Shown piece after piece: positions 51,038 through 60,517 of a DNA stretch of 64,000 bases (its first letter is position 1; every line of letters starts with the position of its first letter). Made by a program: the position numbers and the translations under genes. Below the pieces are notes generated by a model. The model saw only the letters and a program-made list of their open reading frames with translations. It searched no databases and had not been told where the DNA came from. Source of the DNA: Amphritea atlantica (GTDB lineage Bacteria; Pseudomonadota; Gammaproteobacteria; Pseudomonadales; Balneatricaceae); assembly GCF_900111095.1 (NCBI RefSeq), contig NZ_FOGB01000004.1:245867-309866 (forward strand). Direction: 5' to 3'.

Positions 51038-52117
51038 ATGCATATGAAACGAATTCAGGTTGTGCCAAGCTGGTCGTTCCGGGATTCCGGTGGTAACCAG
51101 TTGAATCCCCAACTATTTTCTCTACTGGGGGCAATACATGACACGGGTAAACTGACCGAGGCGACGTCGCAAATAGGCATCTCTTACCGTCATGGTTGGA
51201 ATCTGCTGAATACCTGGGCGGCATTTTTTGGTTTACCACTGGTGGATATGCAGAAGGGTAAAGGTGCGACACTGTCAGCCCTGGGAGAGAAGTTACTCTG
51301 GGCAGAGCAGCGGGTGCTGGCGCGTCTGGAGCCCCAGTTAGAGAGTCTGGCGTCTGAGTTGAATCTGGAGATTCACCGTGCCCTGGAAGGGGTGAGTCCA
51401 TTGCTGCGACTGCATGCCAGTTACGGTTATGCGGTGGCGTTGTTACCGGGCTTCTCTGACGATATCCAACTGGACCTGCAGTATAAGAGTGCCGAGGAAG
51501 CGCTGGCCTCGCTCAACCGTGGCGCCTGTGATCTGGCGGGTTTTCACGTGCCGGTGAACGGCCGGGCCGGGGGGATGAGCGATGCACTCTATGAAACCTA
51601 TAGTCGTCACCTGAAACCCCGGGTGCATAAGATCGTTAAATTCATCACCCGGCAGCAGGGATTGATGGTTAAACCCGGTAATCCAAAACAGATAGCCGGG
51701 CTTAAAGATCTGCTGCGCAAAGAGGTGAAATTCATCAACCGTCAGAAGGACTCCGGTACCCGCGCACTGCTGGATGAACTGCTGCTGCGTGAGGGCGTTA
51801 ACAGTAAGAAGATCAGCGGTTTTGCCGATGAGGAGTTTACCCACTCAGCGGTCGCCGCTTTTGTGGCAGCGGGGATGGCAGATGTCGGCATGGGGGTGGA
51901 AGCCGCCGCCCGCCAGTTTGGTCTCGATTTTATACCGTTATCTTCTGAGCACTACCTGTTGGTGTGCCATAGCAAAACCCTGAAACAGGAAGCGATGGGA
52001 CGGTTGTTGGCGAGTATTAGGGGAGAAGCGTTCCAGCAAGCGGTGCTGAAACTGCCCGGGTATTCACCGGATGAGTGTGGGGTGGTGGTGCCGGTTGACT
52101 CTATTTTTACTGGATAG
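51038..52117 (+). CDS. ModE-like HTH regulator with PBP-like substrate-binding domain
   Basis: 359 residues. An N-terminal ModE/LysR-like winged helix (~18-105: GNQLNPQLFSLLGAIHDTGK, TEATSQIGISYRHGWNLLNT) is followed by a PBP_like domain (~120-335: VNGRAGGMSDALYETYSRHL; TRQQGLMVKPGNPKQIAGL) of the class related to MoeA-associated and molybdate-linked regulators. The divergent position to fdsGBA suggests it controls formate dehydrogenase, perhaps in response to formate or molybdate (inference). The start context is poor and ATG at 51044 is an alternative. Confidence 0.88.
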   Translation: MHMKRIQVVPSWSFRDSGGNQLNPQLFSLLGAIHDTGKLTEATSQIGISYRHGWNLLNTWAAFFGLPLVDMQKGKGATLSALGEKLLWAEQRVLARLEPQLESLASELNLEIHRALEGVSPLLRLHASYGYAVALLPGFSDDIQLDLQYKSAEEALASLNRGACDLAGFHVPVNGRAGGMSDALYETYSRHLKPRVHKIVKFITRQQGLMVKPGNPKQIAGLKDLLRKEVKFINRQKDSGTRALLDELLLREGVNSKKISGFADEEFTHSAVAAFVAAGMADVGMGVEAAARQFGLDFIPLSSEHYLLVCHSKTLKQEAMGRLLASIRGEAFQQAVLKLPGYSPDECGVVVPVDSIFTG

Positions 52118-52180
52118 ATAGTAGATTGGACTGGATTGGTAGTCATCTGGTAAGGTTGCCAGATCGCTGCTGCGCGGCTA

Positions 52181-52800
52181 GCCAGATGTCGCTTCGCCAC
52201 TTGCTGAAAAACATCTGTACTATGTTTTGTGGGAGCCAGCTTTTGTTGGAGTCACGCCCCCGTGGTGATGATCTTGCTCTCCTCAGTGTTCTCTGTGGTA
52301 ACAATCATTAGCAGTTTTTTCCTAAACAGATGCTCGCGCTGTTCTTAGCGTTGAGATAAGAGACAAGCTGGCGACCATTAATTCAGCAATCATAGCGCTG
52401 ACGAGTGCCGTTGCTTCGCAATTAGCCAGACGTGGCTTTGCCACTTGCTGAAAAACATCTGTACTATGTTTTTTGGGAGCCAACTTTGTGGGAGCCACGC
52501 CCCCGTGGCGATGATCTTGCTCTCCTCAGTGTTCTCTGTGCCCTCTGTGGTAACAATCATTAGCAGTTTTTTTTCCTAAACAGATTCTCGCGCTGTTCTT
52601 AGCGTTGAGATAAGAGACAAGCCGGCGACAGTTAATTCAGCAATCATAGCGCTGACCAATGTCTGAGCTGGAACACTTCTGAATTGTGTTTTTTGTGGGA
52701 GCCACGCCCCCGTGGCGATGATCTTTGCTCTCCTCAGTGCCCTCTGTGTTCTCTGTGGTAAAAAATCATTAGCAGTTTTCTTTTCTAATAAAGATGCGCG
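52181..52800. repeat. Tandem arrangement of three long repeat units (REP-like block 1)
   Basis: Two units of ~244-254 bp (52181-52424 and 52425-52665) and a third partial unit (52670-~52800) share the order: GCCAGACGT-GCTTCGCCACTTGC hairpin, AACATCTGTACTATGTTTT, GTGGGAGCCACGCCCCCGTGGCGAT hairpin region, CTCCTCAGTG-CTCTGTGGT, then CGCGCTGTTCTTAGCGTTGAG. This fills the ~775-bp space between the fds regulator and the next gene. No coding frame is credible here. Confidence 0.85.
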
Positions 52801-52893
52801 TAAGTGTTGCGATTAGACATAGTTCCGATACCTAGAACTATCAGGCTGGCGCCGGGTGGCATAGAGCCACCCATAACCTAGGTTTCTGGACTG

Positions 52894-53484
52894 TTAAGAG
52901 GCGCTGGCCCCTATCTTTCTTACCTGCTTCAACCAGCGCTCGACTGCCGCGGGTTTCGCATGGCTGGCACCACTGAACTGGATGATTCGGGTTGGTTTGA
53001 ACCCGATAAAGCCAAATATCTGTTTACGCAACTGATGGTGCACCGCGTTTTTATAAAGTAGCCGCATGAACAGGTTGGGTGTATCTGATGTGACTATTAC
53101 CCGTGCGGTGCGGCCTGCCAGCATTGGGCTGGGTATGCCGAATTTTGTGACTTGTGTATCAAACACACGTCCAGGCAGAAAAGCACGGTCAAACAGGCCC
53201 TTTAGTTTTGCCGGTAAACCACCCCACCACAGGGGCGTCGACATCACCAGATGTTCACACCACTCCAGATCGTTAAGCACTTTTTCTAACACGGGTTCAA
53301 GTGGCTTATAGGTTGTGTATCCCGCGAAACCATAATCACTGTCAAATTCCATATCGTGCAGGTGAGCCATGCGAACTTCATGGCCGGCTTCACGGGCTGC
53401 ATCTGCGTAGGATTCGAGCAGGGCTTTTGAAAGAGATTTTTGAGCCGGATGGCCATTGAGTATGTAGATTCGTTTGTTATTCAT
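52894..53484 (-). CDS. Flavodoxin-like NAD(P)H quinone reductase (KefF/NQO1 type)
   Basis: 196 residues from the ATG at 53484 (AAGGAACC six bases upstream); an upstream extension to 53559 overlaps the operator pair. The flavodoxin-like fold binds FMN or FAD, with the phosphate-loop region ILNGHPAQKSLSKALLESYA and the signature STPLWWGGLPAKLKGLFDRA. Relatives reduce quinones or nitroaromatics by two electrons. It is divergent from a TetR gene across overlapping operators, so it is probably induced by an electrophile or antibiotic ligand. Confidence 0.9.
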   Translation of the reverse strand: MNNKRIYILNGHPAQKSLSKALLESYADAAREAGHEVRMAHLHDMEFDSDYGFAGYTTYKPLEPVLEKVLNDLEWCEHLVMSTPLWWGGLPAKLKGLFDRAFLPGRVFDTQVTKFGIPSPMLAGRTARVIVTSDTPNLFMRLLYKNAVHHQLRKQIFGFIGFKPTRIIQFSGASHAKPAAVERWLKQVRKIGASAS

Positions 53485-53501
53485 GGGTAGGTTCCTTAAA
53501 T

Positions 53502-53540
53502 TGACCATGGTCATTATTAATGTAAAAATGACCGCGGTCA
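53502..53540. promoter_or_regulatory. Paired TetR operators in the divergent quinone reductase/TetR promoter
   Basis: TGACCATGGTCA (53502-53513) and TGACCGCGGTCA (53529-53540) are perfect 12-bp palindromes 27 bp apart. TTGACC boxes at 53501-53506 (plus) and 53541-53536 (minus) can serve as -35 elements of divergent promoters within the operators, so repressor binding would block both genes. Confidence 0.75.
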
Positions 53541-53584
53541 ATATATTTATTGCCATCAATTGCTTTTACGGGCATCATGCGCAC

Positions 53585-54157
53585 ATGACAAAAACCGTAC
53601 AGAAACGCACACTCGCCACTCGCGCACGACTCGTTGAAGCGGCAAGTAACGTTATTGCCGAAAATGGCTATGAAGCGCTGCGCGTCGAAGAGGTGGTAAA
53701 GAGGGCGGGTGTTGCTAAAGGCACTTTTTTTGCCCACTTTGCTGATAAAGATGCCCTGATGGATCGCTTAATTGGCGAGGGGATCAACCGTTGTTTAGAT
53801 GAGCTGGAGCAGTGCAAAGCCCCTGCGGATGTTGAAGAACTGGTGGCTACACTCATGCCATTGCTGGAGTTTATGACCTGTGAAAGATATGTCTTTGATG
53901 TGATTCTGCGTTACTCTGGAGCAGCTGCGATCGAGCAGATAGGGGATATTGCGATGACCTTTGAACGCCATGGCCAGGTGGTATCGGCATGGCTTGCAGA
54001 TGGACCGTTTCGCCGTGATGTCAGCACGCAGCTATTAGCAGAAGGGATTCAGGCTTTTTCGGTACAGGCGATGGCGCTTAACTTTTGCGCACTGCATGCC
54101 AGCGAAAGCATAGAAAGCCGTTTGCTCACCTATCTCAGGGCATGGCTTATTGTTTAA
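53585..54157 (+). CDS. TetR-family transcriptional repressor
   Basis: 190 residues. The N-terminal helix-turn-helix (~9-58: TRARLVEAASNVIAENGYEA, KRAGVAKGTFFAHFADKDAL) is clear. The ligand-binding C-terminal domain is helical and divergent. It probably represses itself and the divergent quinone reductase through the TGACCNNGGTCA operators. The ATG at 53585 is preferred to longer starts, which run through the operators. Confidence 0.9.
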   Translation: MTKTVQKRTLATRARLVEAASNVIAENGYEALRVEEVVKRAGVAKGTFFAHFADKDALMDRLIGEGINRCLDELEQCKAPADVEELVATLMPLLEFMTCERYVFDVILRYSGAAAIEQIGDIAMTFERHGQVVSAWLADGPFRRDVSTQLLAEGIQAFSVQAMALNFCALHASESIESRLLTYLRAWLIV

Positions 54158-54165
54158 AGCAGTAG

Positions 54166-54300
54166 CCAGATGTCGCTTTGCCACTTGCAAAAAATATCTG
54201 AATTGTCCTTTTTGTGGGAGCCGGCTTTTGTGGGAGCCACGCCCCGTGGCGATTTTCCTTGTTCTCCTCAGTGTGCTCTGTGCCCTCTGTGGTAAAAACA
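54166..54300. repeat. REP-like block 2
   Basis: It carries the same modules as block 1 in the same order, shortened: GCCAGATGTCGCTTTGCCACTTGC, GTGGGAGCCACGCC-CGTGGCGAT, CTCCTCAGTGTGCTCTGTG-CTCTGTGGTAAAAA. It lies directly after the TetR gene. Confidence 0.8.
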
Positions 54301-54387
54301 GATTAGCCGCATCCTGGAGGACAGGCTTTAAAATAAGCCAGTTCTTTATTGCAGCCCTCTTTTTTAGTTCCCCTTATTTCAATCCCT

Positions 54388-55008
54388 TTATTTCAATAAA
54401 GTCTCGATACGTGCCAGTTTTAAATCATCTGGCGCTTTTTCCCGAAGGAGCCTGACTATCTGATCGATATCCTTGCCGGATATCAATGGGATGTTGCTTT
54501 TGGTTTTAAGGTGTTTATTGGCCCCTAACCCGGAATAAAAGCGAACAAAATTTTCATTACGGGTGATCACGGCTTCCTGCAGGGGTGTCATTCCATAGTC
54601 GTTAAACTGATCAATGTAGGCACCGCGGCTTTGATAATGCTGAGCTAACGACATAATCTGCTCATCACACTCTGATTCGCCCAACTCTGATGCGGTCAGC
54701 AAAATGTGAAATACACTTTGATTACTTACCAGGCTGTCAGTGATAACAAAGTGGTCGTTAAACAGCATCTGATCCCAGCGAAGCAGGTAGGGGATGTAGG
54801 GGGCCAGATAGTCAAACCCCTGGAACAGCGCACCATCATTCTGTTGGATCTCTTGCTGATTTTTGCAGCCTGCAATGGCCGCATAAGTAATCTGAAATGA
54901 GGGAGGAGACGCTGCTTTCATCAGCCCCGTCATCAGAAGCAGATAACCGATCGCCGCAACAGCAAAAAGTAAAACAATACCCAGTGGAATAATAATCAGC
55001 TTTTTCAT
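54388..55008 (-). CDS. Membrane-anchored protein with an ankyrin-like repeat
   Basis: 206 residues. A hydrophobic N-terminus (IIIPLGIVLLFAVAAIGYLLLM) is a likely anchor. One ankyrin-like unit is visible near residue 155 (NDYGMTPLQEAVITRNENFV). The rest is helical with no known motif. Orientation of the globular part (periplasmic or cytoplasmic) is unclear. It lies between repeat block 2 and other small exported proteins. Confidence 0.7.
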   Translation of the reverse strand: MKKLIIIPLGIVLLFAVAAIGYLLLMTGLMKAASPPSFQITYAAIAGCKNQQEIQQNDGALFQGFDYLAPYIPYLLRWDQMLFNDHFVITDSLVSNQSVFHILLTASELGESECDEQIMSLAQHYQSRGAYIDQFNDYGMTPLQEAVITRNENFVRFYSGLGANKHLKTKSNIPLISGKDIDQIVRLLREKAPDDLKLARIETLLK

Positions 55009-55126
55009 TTACTCATCCTTGAGAGCAGTTTCATTTAAATGATTCGGGCTCTGTTAGCTTTTGTGTTGAAGAGTATAGCGCGTTGGCAAAAGGTTTAAGC
55101 TAACCCTTATTGCCAAGTATTTAAGG

Positions 55127-55792
55127 CTACTTGACGAAAATTTTATACTCAATGTCCTGGGCCATTTTACTATATGCACCTTTTTCACGGTTATACATCG
55201 CATTGAATTTTAAAATATGAGCGCCCTTTGCAAGCGGTTTCAGCATGACCCAATAGCCATCTGTTGCTGCAGGGTATAGGTTTGGCGGGCTGTATCTCTT
55301 TGGAACTAATCCCAGCAAATTAAAGCAGTCCTGAGAAGCGACCCTCATGCTTGTCGGATTTAGCGCTTTCATTGAATCCAGCTCTACCTGGATGGAAAGC
55401 AACTCGTCATTATTAAGTGCCGCACTTCTTTTAGCACTGTCACAGGACATTGAGCCTTCCGTTCTGGGCCAGTAAGCCATATTTATTACAGGAAAGAATA
55501 TGTACTTTCCCTGAGGTATTTCACATCTTCTTTTGATTTTTGATGTACCGTAACCGCCAGCAAGAAACCATACTTCACCTTGTTGCCCTACATGGCAATA
55601 TTTACCTGTAGTGTCACGAACCGGGCTGATCTCTTTTGGCATTGTGTACGTCCACTGCCACCACATATTGGCATATTCATCCAGATGCTTACCTGATACG
55701 GATTCTCCCGGATTGACTATGGCGTCTTCGAACGACAATGCATATGAGTTTGTTGCCAAACAAATTGATACTGCTAAAAAGATTCTTTTCAT
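55127..55792 (-). CDS. Secreted protein of unknown function with a WWQW motif
   Basis: 221 residues from the ATG at 55792; an in-frame ATG at 55801 would add three residues and the ribosome binding site does not decide between them. Signal peptide KRIFLAVSICLATNSYA. The mature protein contains NMWWQWTYTMPKEISPVRDT, GQQGEVWFLAGGYGTS and CEIPQGKYIFFPVINMAYWP, a pattern I recognise from a widespread but uncharacterised secreted family. Four cysteines could form two disulfides. There is no enzymatic signature. Confidence 0.75.
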   Translation of the reverse strand: MKRIFLAVSICLATNSYALSFEDAIVNPGESVSGKHLDEYANMWWQWTYTMPKEISPVRDTTGKYCHVGQQGEVWFLAGGYGTSKIKRRCEIPQGKYIFFPVINMAYWPRTEGSMSCDSAKRSAALNNDELLSIQVELDSMKALNPTSMRVASQDCFNLLGLVPKRYSPPNLYPAATDGYWVMLKPLAKGAHILKFNAMYNREKGAYSKMAQDIEYKIFVK

Positions 55793-55861
55793 TACTTCCA
55801 TGTTCCAGTTTGAGGTTACCACAAGCCGTATTTAGGGGGCGTTTTACACTTTGTTGCTGTA

Positions 55862-56221
55862 CTAAGGAGTATATACATAGGTGTACGCCACTAGCCCAGC
55901 CAACCAGGGCCCAAGCCATATACTCATAAGGCCAAGAAAGAATACAAAACCTTCAAAGCCCCGTGTTGTGATCAGGTAGTAAGGCAGGGCGACTGGCCAG
56001 AAGAGGTAAATGAGAAAACCAAAATCAAATGGTTTCTTAAAATTATTTGTCTCTGAGTCGGCGATCACCCAAATAATAGTAATAACGAGAAATATGAACC
56101 CCCAGAGAGACTGCGTTTCATCTGAAACGACCTCTCCCTGGCTGTTAAGCATGACCTCTACTACAGCCATTCCGAATGAGAGTAGAAGCAGTGAAGCAAT
56201 AGAAAAATTTTTCTTACTCAT
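55862..56221 (-). CDS. Small membrane protein of unknown function
   Basis: 119 residues from the ATG at 56221. Four hydrophobic segments span most of the length (SIASLLLLSFGMAVVEVML; WGFIFLVITIIWVIA; FLIYLFWPVALPYYLI; VFFLGLMSIWLGPWLAGLVA). The family is not recognised. An ~107-bp dispersed repeat lies 85 bp upstream in the same orientation as the gene. Confidence 0.65.
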   Translation of the reverse strand: MSKKNFSIASLLLLSFGMAVVEVMLNSQGEVVSDETQSLWGFIFLVITIIWVIADSETNNFKKPFDFGFLIYLFWPVALPYYLITTRGFEGFVFFLGLMSIWLGPWLAGLVAYTYVYTP

Positions 56222-56305
56222 GATTACAGATAACATTTATTGTCAGACTGACGAGGACCCGGGCCGGATAACATTGGGAAAAGGCATATATCGATAAGAG
56301 ATAAA

Positions 56306-56413
56306 AGAGGCAGTGCTGAACATCGTAATCTCCATTAAGACAAAACGAGAATGCGCGGTAGCATTCTTAACCCGGTGGAGAATCCCACCAGCGCTTTAAC
56401 CTTTCCCTTTGTT
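56306..56413 (-). repeat. Dispersed ~107-bp repeat, copy 1
   Basis: It matches copy 2 at 62979-63084 in reverse orientation. Shared features in reading direction are AACAAAGGGA, the hairpin GGTGGG-TTCTCCACC, GCGCATTCTCGTTTTGTCTTAA and an ATGTTCAG start-like end. It ends 85 bp upstream of the small membrane protein gene. Confidence 0.75.
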
Positions 56414-56514
56414 TACCCGATTTTTGCGCATTATATGGAGCAGCAAAAAGGCCTTTCTATAACGATAAAATGAGCATAACGGCTGGATTGAAAAAAATAA
56501 ACTGCTAGTTTTTC

Positions 56515-56915
56515 TCTTCCTCGGTGTTCTCTGTGCTCTCTGTGGTAAAAATACCTTCAAAAAATTGTCACCACAGAGGACACAGAGAGCACCGAGGGTT
56601 TATATACAGGCCTCTATGAAACAGTCCTTAGTTTGCCCTGTCCTGGGGCGGCTTATACGCTTTCTCTGGCAAGCGACGCAGTCGCGTCGAACCACGAGAG
56701 TTTGTTTCTATACAGCTCCCCTCTGGTCCATCCGTGGTAAAAATACCCTCAAAAAATTATCACCACAGAGAACACCGAGGACACAGAGAAGAGCAAAGGC
56801 ACATCTATCGGGATGTTCGCGTTGTTATTCTGTGCATGCTACTGCCCTGTCCTGGGGCGGCTCTTACACTTTTTCTGGCAAGCGACGCAGTCGCGTCGAG
56901 CCACGAACAACAAGC
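56515..56915. repeat. REP-like block 3 with a ~195-bp tandem duplication
   Basis: CTCGGTGTTCTCTGTGCTCTCTGTGGTAAAAATACC recurs in both orientations. Two copies of a unit (starting near 56543 and 56738) share TACC-TCAAAAAATT-TCACCACAGAG at one end and CCCTGTCCTGGGGCGGCT plus CTGGCAAGCGACGCAGTCGC at the other. Together with repeat copy 1 it fills the 870-bp space before the kinase gene. No gene is accepted. Confidence 0.75.
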
Positions 56916-57094
56916 TACGTCTTAGCCTTTCTCCCGTCTGGCACAAACCATGCTACTAACTCTCTATAAAGACCGGTTTACGGAAAAACAGTTCTATCAG
57001 CTCTTTTGTGGTGCATGGGTGTGCACTACAGGAAATCTTCTGCACTGGATTTGTGCGTTTTTCGGGCCGTTTCAGAGGGTTAAGTCAGGAGTTT

Positions 57095-60000
57095 ATGTCA
57101 GCTTTCCAGAAGATCCTTAAAGTTCGCCGCCACTACAACAAGTGGGTTGCTGACCAGACGCTGGAGGATTACGCGCTACGCTTTACTGCGCGTAAAGGGC
57201 GTCATATGAGTATCTCCCGGGTGGGTAAAACGGCGCTGGGGGCGGCTTCATTTCTGGCACTGGAAGGGCTGGCGGCTGCGGTAACCCTGAGCTATGGCTT
57301 CACCAATACGGTGATGGCGATGCTGGCGGTTTGCATTGTGCTGTTTATCACCGGCTTACCGATCGCTTATTACTCAGCAAAACATGGACTGGATATCGAT
57401 CTGCTAACCCGGGGGGCTGGGTTTGGTTACCTCGGGTCTACGCTGACCTCGCTGATCTATGCGTCCTTTACCTTTATTTTCTTCGCCATCGAGGCTGCGA
57501 TTCTGGCCTCGGCACTGAAGGCGTTGTTCGGTATTCCGCTGGCGCTGGGTTATCTGCTCTGCGCTATTGCAGTGATTCCCATCGTGACCCACGGGATTAC
57601 CGCCATCAGCCGGTTTCAGGTGGGCACGCAAAATCTATGGTTAACACTGCAGCTGGCCGCAGTGGCGGTAGCGCTGTGGTTTGAGGCAGATAAGTTGCAG
57701 GGTTGGACAGAGTTCAGTCCGGGGATGGCTTCTACCGCCAGTGGTGAGTTTGACATCATCATGTTTGGTGCAGCGGTATCGGTGTTTTTTGCCCTGTTTG
57801 CGCAGATCGGTGAGCAGGTGGACTACCTGCGGTTTATGCCGGAGAAAACCCGGGATAACAGAAAACAGTGGTGGTTCTGGCTGATTCTGGCAGGCCCCGG
57901 CTGGGTGTTTACCGGGATGATTAAGATGTTGTTGGGCTCCTTTCTGGCTTATCTGGCGATCACCCAGGGGATCGGCATCATCGAAGCTTCTGATCCGACC
58001 TATATGTATCAGCGGGTGTTCCAGCTGATGACCGGCTCACCGGAGATCGCCCTGTTACTGGCGGCGCTGATGGTGGTGGTCTGTCAGATGAAGATCAATG
58101 TCACCAATGCCTATGCCGGTTCTATCGCCTGGTCGAATTTCTTTTCCCGCCTGACCCACAGCCACCCAGGGCGGGTTGTCTGGCTCGTGTTTAATGTCAC
58201 CATTGCGCTGATTCTGATGGAGCTGGGTATCTATCAGGCGCTGGAAGCGATTCTGGGGATCTTTGCGATTGTTGCCATTAGCTGGCTGGCGTCACTGTCA
58301 GCGGATCTGCTGATCAATAAACCGCTGGGGCTGAGCCCGCCGGAGATCGAATTTAAACGGGGCCACCTGTATGACATTAACCCCGTGGGGATGGGGTCGA
58401 TGGTGATTTCGACTACTCTGGGGATGCTTAGTTATCTCGGGCTGTTCGGTGAGGTTGCGCGCAACCTGTGTCATTTTGTCAGTCTGGCCAGTTGCTTTGT
58501 CTGTGTGCCCCTCATCGCCTGGCTGACCGGTGGCCGTTACTATATTGCCCGCACCAACGAGGAGCTAAACCAGTATATCCGTCTGGTACCGGTACATGGT
58601 GATGCCCCAAGGGTGAGTATTGTCACCTGCGGTATCTGCGAGAACGATTTCGAACGCGAGGATATGAGCTATTGTCCCGCCTATGATCTGCCGATCTGCT
58701 CCCTCTGTTGTTCGCTGGATGTGCGTTGTCTGGATAACTGTAAACCCAAGGCGCGTCTGTCCCGTCAGGTGATGGAGATGCTGCATCTGTTTCTGCCACG
58801 GCGGGCGGTCAAACTGGTCAGTTCCCGGCTGGGTAAATTTATCGCGCTATTGCTGGTGGTCAATCTGGTGCTGGGGGCATTGCTGGCGGTAATCTACCGG
58901 CAACTGGCACCGGCTACTCCTGAAGAGACTGCGCTGGTGCTGCAAACCATCTGGACCCTGTTCTTTACTCTGTTTATCGCTTCGGGCGTGGTCACCTGGC
59001 TGTTTCTGCTGACCCATGAGAGCAGGGTGGTCGCGCAGCAGGAGTCTAACCGGCAGACCATGAAGCTGACCCGGGAGATCGAGGCACATGAACAGACCGA
59101 TCTGGAACTACAGCAGGCCAAAGAACTGGCGGAACGCGCGAATGCAGCCAAGAGTCGCTATCTCTCTGGTATCAGTCATGAACTGCGCACGCCATTGCAG
59201 TCGATCCTTGGCTATGCACAGCTACTGCGCGAACGTTCAAATCTACAGGAAGATCAGCAACGGGGGCTGGATATCATCCATCGCAGCGGTCTCTATCTCA
59301 CCGACCTGATTGAGGGATTACTGGATATCTCAAAGATTGAGGCGGGCCGTTTAGACCTCTATCGCAATCAGGTCAACCTGCCGGAGCTGATCGAACAGTT
59401 GGCGGAGATGTTCCGTATGCAGGCGTTGCAGAAAGGCATTGAATTTAACTGTCATATCGCTGATCCATTACCACAGCGCATCGTTACCGATGAGAAACGG
59501 TTGCGACAGATCCTGATCAATCTGCTGTCTAATGCGATCAAGTATACGCCGAGTGGACGGGTGGACTTTGATATTCATTACCGTAATCAGGTGGCTGAGT
59601 TTGCCATTCGGGACACCGGATCCGGGATCGATGAATACCAGATGCAGCGTATTTTTGCGCCTTTTGAACGGATTCGAAACCGGGACACCGCCCATCTGCC
59701 GGGCACCGGCCTGGGGCTGACCATCGTTAAACTGCTGACTGAGATTATGGGGGGCGATCTGCAGGTGGAGAGCAGCCCCGGGCAGGGAAGCTGTTTCCGG
59801 GTGTCGATGATGTTGCCCTGGGTTAGCAGTGAAGAGCTGACACCGGTGCTTCAGGAGCAGCGGATTATTGGCTATGAAGGTTATCAGCGAACCCTTTGTC
59901 TGGTGGATGATGACCCGGTATTGCGGGGGCTGCTGGCCGATATTCTGGTGCCGCTGGGCTTCAGCATTATGGAAGCGCAGGATGCCGATGCCTGTCTCGC

Positions 60001-60517
60001 GCTGTTGCAGCAGAATGAGCCGGACCTGTTTCTGCTGGATATCTCCATGCCGGGAATGTCGGGGCTGCAGCTGGCCAGCATTCTGCGGCAGCGTAAAGTC
60101 GCCGGTAAAATTGTGATGTTGTCCGCCGATGCCCGGGAGCTTTCCGCCAGGGAAGATGGCCACGATAGCTATGATGATTATCTGGTTAAACCGGTGGCGA
60201 ATCATCAATTGCTGGAAACGCTGGGGCGCTATCTTGAGCTGAAGTGGATCTACCGGGGCGGTTCAGAACCGCTGAAGGCAGAAGAAGCCGAACAGCCACT
60301 GGCCCCGGTTATTGAGATTATGCAGCTTGATCATCCGTTGCTGATGGAACTGAAAAACTGTGCCGAACTGGGTTATCACAAAGGGGTGATGCAGTGCCTT
60401 AAAGAGATCGAAAGGCTGGAGGTTCTGTCCGTCGGGGCATTAACACATCTGCGTCAGCTCAGTGAAAGTTTTCTGTTTGATAAATTGGTGGTGTATCTGG
60501 AGAACCGGAATCAATGA
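57095..60517 (+). CDS. NCS1 transporter domain fused to a hybrid sensor histidine kinase
   Basis: 1140 residues from the ATG at 57095 (AGGAG four to five bases upstream). Residues ~45-480 form a purine/cytosine permease-like NCS1 domain with ~12 membrane segments. Residues 512-549 carry eight cysteines (512, 515, 527, 535, 538, 539, 545, 549), a likely zinc-binding module (ICSLCCSLDVRCLDNC). Two further membrane segments precede a kinase: His695 in SGISHELRTPLQSILGY, the N-box NLLSNAIKYTPSG, DTGSGID, and GTGLGLTIVKLL. A receiver domain follows (Asp982 in LFLLDISMPGMSG) and then a ~70-residue helical tail. The architecture parallels CbrA-like transporter-kinases, with NCS1 in place of a sodium/solute symporter. 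It overlaps the response regulator by four bases. Confidence 0.92.
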   Translation: MSAFQKILKVRRHYNKWVADQTLEDYALRFTARKGRHMSISRVGKTALGAASFLALEGLAAAVTLSYGFTNTVMAMLAVCIVLFITGLPIAYYSAKHGLDIDLLTRGAGFGYLGSTLTSLIYASFTFIFFAIEAAILASALKALFGIPLALGYLLCAIAVIPIVTHGITAISRFQVGTQNLWLTLQLAAVAVALWFEADKLQGWTEFSPGMASTASGEFDIIMFGAAVSVFFALFAQIGEQVDYLRFMPEKTRDNRKQWWFWLILAGPGWVFTGMIKMLLGSFLAYLAITQGIGIIEASDPTYMYQRVFQLMTGSPEIALLLAALMVVVCQMKINVTNAYAGSIAWSNFFSRLTHSHPGRVVWLVFNVTIALILMELGIYQALEAILGIFAIVAISWLASLSADLLINKPLGLSPPEIEFKRGHLYDINPVGMGSMVISTTLGMLSYLGLFGEVARNLCHFVSLASCFVCVPLIAWLTGGRYYIARTNEELNQYIRLVPVHGDAPRVSIVTCGICENDFEREDMSYCPAYDLPICSLCCSLDVRCLDNCKPKARLSRQVMEMLHLFLPRRAVKLVSSRLGKFIALLLVVNLVLGALLAVIYRQLAPATPEETALVLQTIWTLFFTLFIASGVVTWLFLLTHESRVVAQQESNRQTMKLTREIEAHEQTDLELQQAKELAERANAAKSRYLSGISHELRTPLQSILGYAQLLRERSNLQEDQQRGLDIIHRSGLYLTDLIEGLLDISKIEAGRLDLYRNQVNLPELIEQLAEMFRMQALQKGIEFNCHIADPLPQRIVTDEKRLRQILINLLSNAIKYTPSGRVDFDIHYRNQVAEFAIRDTGSGIDEYQMQRIFAPFERIRNRDTAHLPGTGLGLTIVKLLTEIMGGDLQVESSPGQGSCFRVSMMLPWVSSEELTPVLQEQRIIGYEGYQRTLCLVDDDPVLRGLLADILVPLGFSIMEAQDADACLALLQQNEPDLFLLDISMPGMSGLQLASILRQRKVAGKIVMLSADARELSAREDGHDSYDDYLVKPVANHQLLETLGRYLELKWIYRGGSEPLKAEEAEQPLAPVIEIMQLDHPLLMELKNCAELGYHKGVMQCLKEIERLEVLSVGALTHLRQLSESFLFDKLVVYLENRNQ

